A stretch of 64,000 nt of DNA from Caldilineales bacterium (GTDB lineage Bacteria > Chloroflexota > Anaerolineae > J102): positions 1 through 64,000 of the forward strand of contig JAIBAP010000004.1 in the NCBI GenBank assembly GCA_019695115.1, given 5' to 3'. A program made the position numbers and the translations under genes. How positions within the stretch are numbered: the stretch's first letter is position 1; every line of letters begins with the position of its first letter. The notes under the pieces were generated by a model. That model saw only the letters and a list, made by a program, of their open reading frames with translations. It ran no database searches and had not been told where the DNA came from. Shown piece by piece: positions 61,205 to 64,000 of this stretch.

Positions 61205-63358
61205 ATGGCCACCCTCATCCCCACCAAAGGCATGGAACGCTCGTTCGCCGAGGATGTGCACAAGCTCAGGCTCGGCGAGGGCGAGGTGTTCCATGGCGAA
61301 GTCATCCTGGCCCTGACCAAGGCCCTGCTGCAAGCGGGCGTGGCCTATGTGGGCGGCTACCCCGGCGCGCCCATCTCTCACCTGATGGATGTGCTGGCCG
61401 ACGCCCGCCAGGAAGTGTTGGAGCCGATGGGGGTGCAGTTCGAGTCCTCGGCCAACGAGGCGGGGGCCGCGGCCCTGCTGGCCGCGTCGATCCACTATCC
61501 CCTGCGCGGGGCCGTGACCTGGAAATCGGTCGTGGGCACCAACGTCGCCTCCGACGCGCTCTCCAACCTGGCCTCGGCCGGCGTCACTGGCGGCGCCGTC
61601 ATCCTGGTGGGGGAGGATTACGGGGCCGGGGCCAGCGTGCTGCAAGAACGCACCCACGCCCTCGCCCTCAAATCCTCCATCCCCCTCATCGACCCCCGCT
61701 ACGACATGCCCACGCTGGTGGCGCTGACCGAGCAGGCTTTCGACCTCTCCGAAGCCTGCCATCTGCCGGTCATCCTGTCGCTGCGCATCCGCGCCATCCA
61801 CATGACCGGCTCGTTCGTGTGCAAAGATAACCGCACGCCGCCCTACAGCGCTCGCCATCCCTTCCCGCAGCCGCGGCGCGACTACGGCCGCATCGTCCTG
61901 CCCCCCTCCACCTACACGCACGAGCGAGAGAAGTTCGACCAGCGCCTGCCCGCGGCCCGGCGTTTCATCCTCGAACACGAGCTGAACGAGCATTTCCCCG
62001 GCGAGGGCGGCCGCTTCGGCATCATCATGCAGGGCGGGCAGTACAACACCGTGCTGCGCGGGCTGCGCTTGTTGGGCCAGGCCGACGCCTTCGGCCACAC
62101 CGGCATCCCCCTGCTGGTGCTCAACGTCATCCACCCGCTGATCCCGGAGCAGATCGAGACCTTTCTGGCCGGCAAAGAGCAGGTGCTGATCGTGGAGGAG
62201 GGGAACCCGGCCTTCATCGAGCAGCAGGTGGCCGCCATCGCCCAGCGGGCGGGGTGGCGGGGCCGGGTGTGGGGCAAGGATGACCCGCCCGGCGGCGGCG
62301 TGCTGCCCATGGCCGGCGAATACACCGCCGATGTGGTGCGGGCCGGGCTGGCCGCCTGGCTGGGCGAGATGGGCAACCGCCAGGCCGAGCAGCGGCAGGC
62401 CGCCATCCGCCAGCAGACGGAGCACGCCCGCAGCCTAGCAGCCCGGCCCATGCCCCCGCGCCCGCCCGGTTTCTGCACCGGCTGCCCAGAGCGCCCCCTG
62501 TTTGCCGCTCTGAAGCTGATCCAGCAGGAGCGGGGGCCGCTGCACATTGCCATGGACATCGGCTGCAACACCTTCGCCACCCTGCCGCCCTTCGATCTGG
62601 GCAGCACCGTGTTGGGCTATGGCCTCAGCCTGGCCAGCGGCGGGGCCGTGGGGCCGGCCCTGGGCCAACCGACGGTGGTGGTGATGGGCGATGGCGGCTT
62701 CTGGCACAATGGCTTGATCACGGGCGCGGCCAACGCCCAGTGGAACGGCCACGACGCCGTGCTGATCCTGATCGAAAATGGCTACGCCTCGGCCACCGGC
62801 CAGCAGCACATCCCCTCCACCGGCTCCACGCCCTGGGGGACGCCAGTGCAGGTGTCGATCGAGGAGACGCTGCGCGGGATGGGTGTGCGCTGGATCAAGC
62901 GGGTGAATGCCTATGATGTGGCCGCGGCCCGCGCCCTGCTGGAGGAGGCCCTGGATGCCCGCGGCCCGCACCTGCGCGTGGTGATCAGCGACCAGGAGTG
63001 CATGTTGGCCCGCCAGCGCCGCGAGCGCGCGGCCCGCGCCGCGGACGAAAAGCCGGGCAGGCCCGTACCGCAGGCCCGTTTCGGCGTGGATGAGGAGGTC
63101 TGCACCGGCGACCACGCCTGCATGCGGCTGAGCGGCTGCCCCTCGCTGACCCTGCGCCGCGGCGCCGACCCGCTCAAAGACGGCCCCACTGCCTTTGTGG
63201 ATGCCAATTGCCTGGATTGCGGCCTCTGCGGGTCGGTGGCGATGGCGAACCGGCTGTGCCCCTCCTTCTACCGCGCCGAAGTCGTACGCAACCCCTCTCC
63301 CTGGCGGCGGCTGCGGGCCAATGTGGGCCAACGCTTGCTGGGGTGGATGGGCGGATAG
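61205..63358 (+). CDS. Indolepyruvate/phenylglyoxylate oxidoreductase-type alpha subunit
   Basis: The 717-residue protein has the same fold order as IorA (YVGGYPGAPISHL near 48, TPP domain from CTGCPERPLFAAL near 420, GDGGFWHNGL near 500) but differs strongly from the iorA at 14551. The C-terminal ferredoxin domain has an unusual spacing: CTGDHACMRLSGC and CLDCGLCGSVAMANRLC. Following PadBCD, oxidation of phenylglyoxylate to benzoyl-CoA is the likely job, otherwise an arylpyruvate. No beta subunit follows within the window; the ribosome site is poor. Confidence 0.78.
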   Translation: MATLIPTKGMERSFAEDVHKLRLGEGEVFHGEVILALTKALLQAGVAYVGGYPGAPISHLMDVLADARQEVLEPMGVQFESSANEAGAAALLAASIHYPLRGAVTWKSVVGTNVASDALSNLASAGVTGGAVILVGEDYGAGASVLQERTHALALKSSIPLIDPRYDMPTLVALTEQAFDLSEACHLPVILSLRIRAIHMTGSFVCKDNRTPPYSARHPFPQPRRDYGRIVLPPSTYTHEREKFDQRLPAARRFILEHELNEHFPGEGGRFGIIMQGGQYNTVLRGLRLLGQADAFGHTGIPLLVLNVIHPLIPEQIETFLAGKEQVLIVEEGNPAFIEQQVAAIAQRAGWRGRVWGKDDPPGGGVLPMAGEYTADVVRAGLAAWLGEMGNRQAEQRQAAIRQQTEHARSLAARPMPPRPPGFCTGCPERPLFAALKLIQQERGPLHIAMDIGCNTFATLPPFDLGSTVLGYGLSLASGGAVGPALGQPTVVVMGDGGFWHNGLITGAANAQWNGHDAVLILIENGYASATGQQHIPSTGSTPWGTPVQVSIEETLRGMGVRWIKRVNAYDVAAARALLEEALDARGPHLRVVISDQECMLARQRRERAARAADEKPGRPVPQARFGVDEEVCTGDHACMRLSGCPSLTLRRGADPLKDGPTAFVDANCLDCGLCGSVAMANRLCPSFYRAEVVRNPSPWRRLRANVGQRLLGWMGG

Positions 63359-63484
63359 GTCAGTATTCAGTGTTCAGTGTTCAGTGTTCAGTATTCAGTG
63401 TTCAGTGTTCAGTGTTCAGTGTTCAGTATTCAGTGTTCAGTGTTTAGTGCTCAGTGTTCAGTGTTCAGTATTCAGTTTTCAGCG
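63359..63484. repeat. Heptameric CAGTGTT/CAGTATT array
   Basis: About 17 consecutive 7-nt units of CAGTGTT and CAGTATT occupy this gap almost completely. Confidence 0.92.
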
Positions 63485-63497
63485 GTAGGAGGATGTT

Positions 63498-63938
63498 ATG
63501 GGCCAGTTGCCGTATGTTGAGAGTTATCGAGATTTGCAGGCATATCGGAAGGCCCAGGAGCTTGCACGCGAGATATTTCGCTTGACCAAGACGTTTCCAA
63601 AGGAAGAAACCTATTCGTTGACCAGTCAAATTCGTCGTTCATCCCGCTCGATTGGCGCACAGATTGCCGAAGCATGGGCAAAACGATCCTATGAACGACA
63701 TTTCACGGCAAAACTCAGCGATGCCGACGGCGAACAACAAGAGACACAGCACTGGATCGAGACAGCATTTGATTGCGAATATATCACCAACACCGAAAAG
63801 GCTATGTTACTCAACCGTTGCGAAGAAATCGGACGAATCCTCGGCGGCATGATCGCCAAATCCCACCTCTTCTGCTCCCCCAACCAATCCCTGCGCGAAG
63901 AACAAGCCATCTACTTTGTCGAGGGAGAGGTTGATTGA
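63498..63938 (+). CDS. Four-helix-bundle protein (23S rRNA intervening-sequence family)
   Basis: The 146-residue protein has the S23/IVP pattern: YRDLQAYRKAQELAREIF, TKTFPKEETYSLTSQIRRSSRSIGAQIAEAW and a final ILGGMIAKS. Function unknown; members are often mobile. It is flanked on both sides by CAGT heptamers and is AT-richer than the neighbouring genes, consistent with transfer. TAGGAGG precedes the ATG. Confidence 0.85.
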   Translation: MGQLPYVESYRDLQAYRKAQELAREIFRLTKTFPKEETYSLTSQIRRSSRSIGAQIAEAWAKRSYERHFTAKLSDADGEQQETQHWIETAFDCEYITNTEKAMLLNRCEEIGRILGGMIAKSHLFCSPNQSLREEQAIYFVEGEVD

Positions 63939-64000
63939 GTATTCAGTATTCAGTATTCAGTATTCAGTATTCAGTTTTCAGTATTCAGTGTTCAGTTTTC
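63939..64000. repeat. Heptameric CAGTATT array at the window end
   Basis: About eight units of CAGTATT/CAGTTTT follow the last gene and continue past the window edge. Confidence 0.88.

Noticed and set aside
61205-63358. Pyruvate or 2-oxoglutarate oxidoreductase
   Set aside because: Domain order with TPP domain followed by a C-terminal ferredoxin fits the Ior group, and the aromatic context supports it.
63359-63484. CRISPR array
   Set aside because: The repeats are contiguous 7-nt units without spacers, and no cas gene is present. The same reasoning applies to the other heptamer arrays.

Overview
The window is a GC-rich bacterial chromosome segment. DUF4386/DUF6326 membrane-protein families, 7-nt-period intergenic repeats and the overall gene content suggest an uncultured Chloroflexota (Anaerolineae/Caldilineae-like) facultative or strict anaerobe. 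This is an inference: no rRNA or ribosomal protein gene is present to confirm it.

Layout. 1-3.6 kb: end of a membrane protein and a run of small hydrophobic proteins (three DUF4386-like, one DUF6326). 3.6-5.6 kb: housekeeping singletons (O-methyltransferase, nucleoside phosphorylase, GNAT). 5.7-11.8 kb, minus strand: a seven-gene respiratory operon (NarI-like cytochrome b, NasA/NapA-type molybdoenzyme, small protein, four-cluster ferredoxin, Rieske protein, DUF6755-like protein, SLAC1/TDT anion channel). From 12 kb almost everything is on the plus strand and deals with aromatic compounds.

12-17 kb: TrpB2, an SbnI/SerK-like free-serine kinase and indolepyruvate:ferredoxin oxidoreductase IorAB. 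17.3-31.9 kb: a three-subunit molybdenum hydroxylase, an aminotransferase, a VOC epimerase, a family III CoA-transferase, an acyl-CoA dehydrogenase lacking the usual catalytic Glu, a split B12-dependent acyl-CoA mutase and hydantoinase A/B. This enzyme set matches the anaerobic indoleacetate (auxin) pathway described in Azoarcus/Aromatoleum (iaa genes): ring hydroxylation, lactam opening to (2-aminophenyl)succinate, CoA transfer, carbon-skeleton rearrangement to (2-aminobenzyl)malonyl-CoA, and oxidative decarboxylation to 2-aminocinnamoyl-CoA. A MazF-type toxin-antitoxin pair interrupts it. 32-35.3 kb: an ECF transporter, then a cupin and a hemerythrin.

36.3-48.6 kb: a class I (ATP-dependent, Bzd-type) benzoyl-CoA reductase in bzdNOPQ order, a PaaX-family regulator, 6-oxocyclohexene-carbonyl-CoA hydrolase (Oah), dienoyl-CoA hydratase (Dch), MaoC hydratase, SDR, thiolase, a Had-like alcohol dehydrogenase and an amidohydrolase. 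48.9-56.8 kb: a branched-chain-type ABC importer with an unusual tandem double binding protein, an arylacetate-CoA ligase and a thioesterase. 56.9-63.4 kb: a PadBCD-like phenylacetyl-CoA oxidoreductase and a second Ior-like oxidoreductase. The last gene is an AT-richer four-helix-bundle protein.

Together the genes could carry tryptophan/indoleacetate and phenylalanine/phenylacetate, taken up by ECF and Liv-type importers, to (amino)benzoyl-CoA and then through ring reduction to 3-hydroxypimelyl-CoA. Two operons at opposite ends of this region share a 90-bp promoter segment, pointing to common control. Intergenic gaps are filled with heptameric repeats and palindromes.
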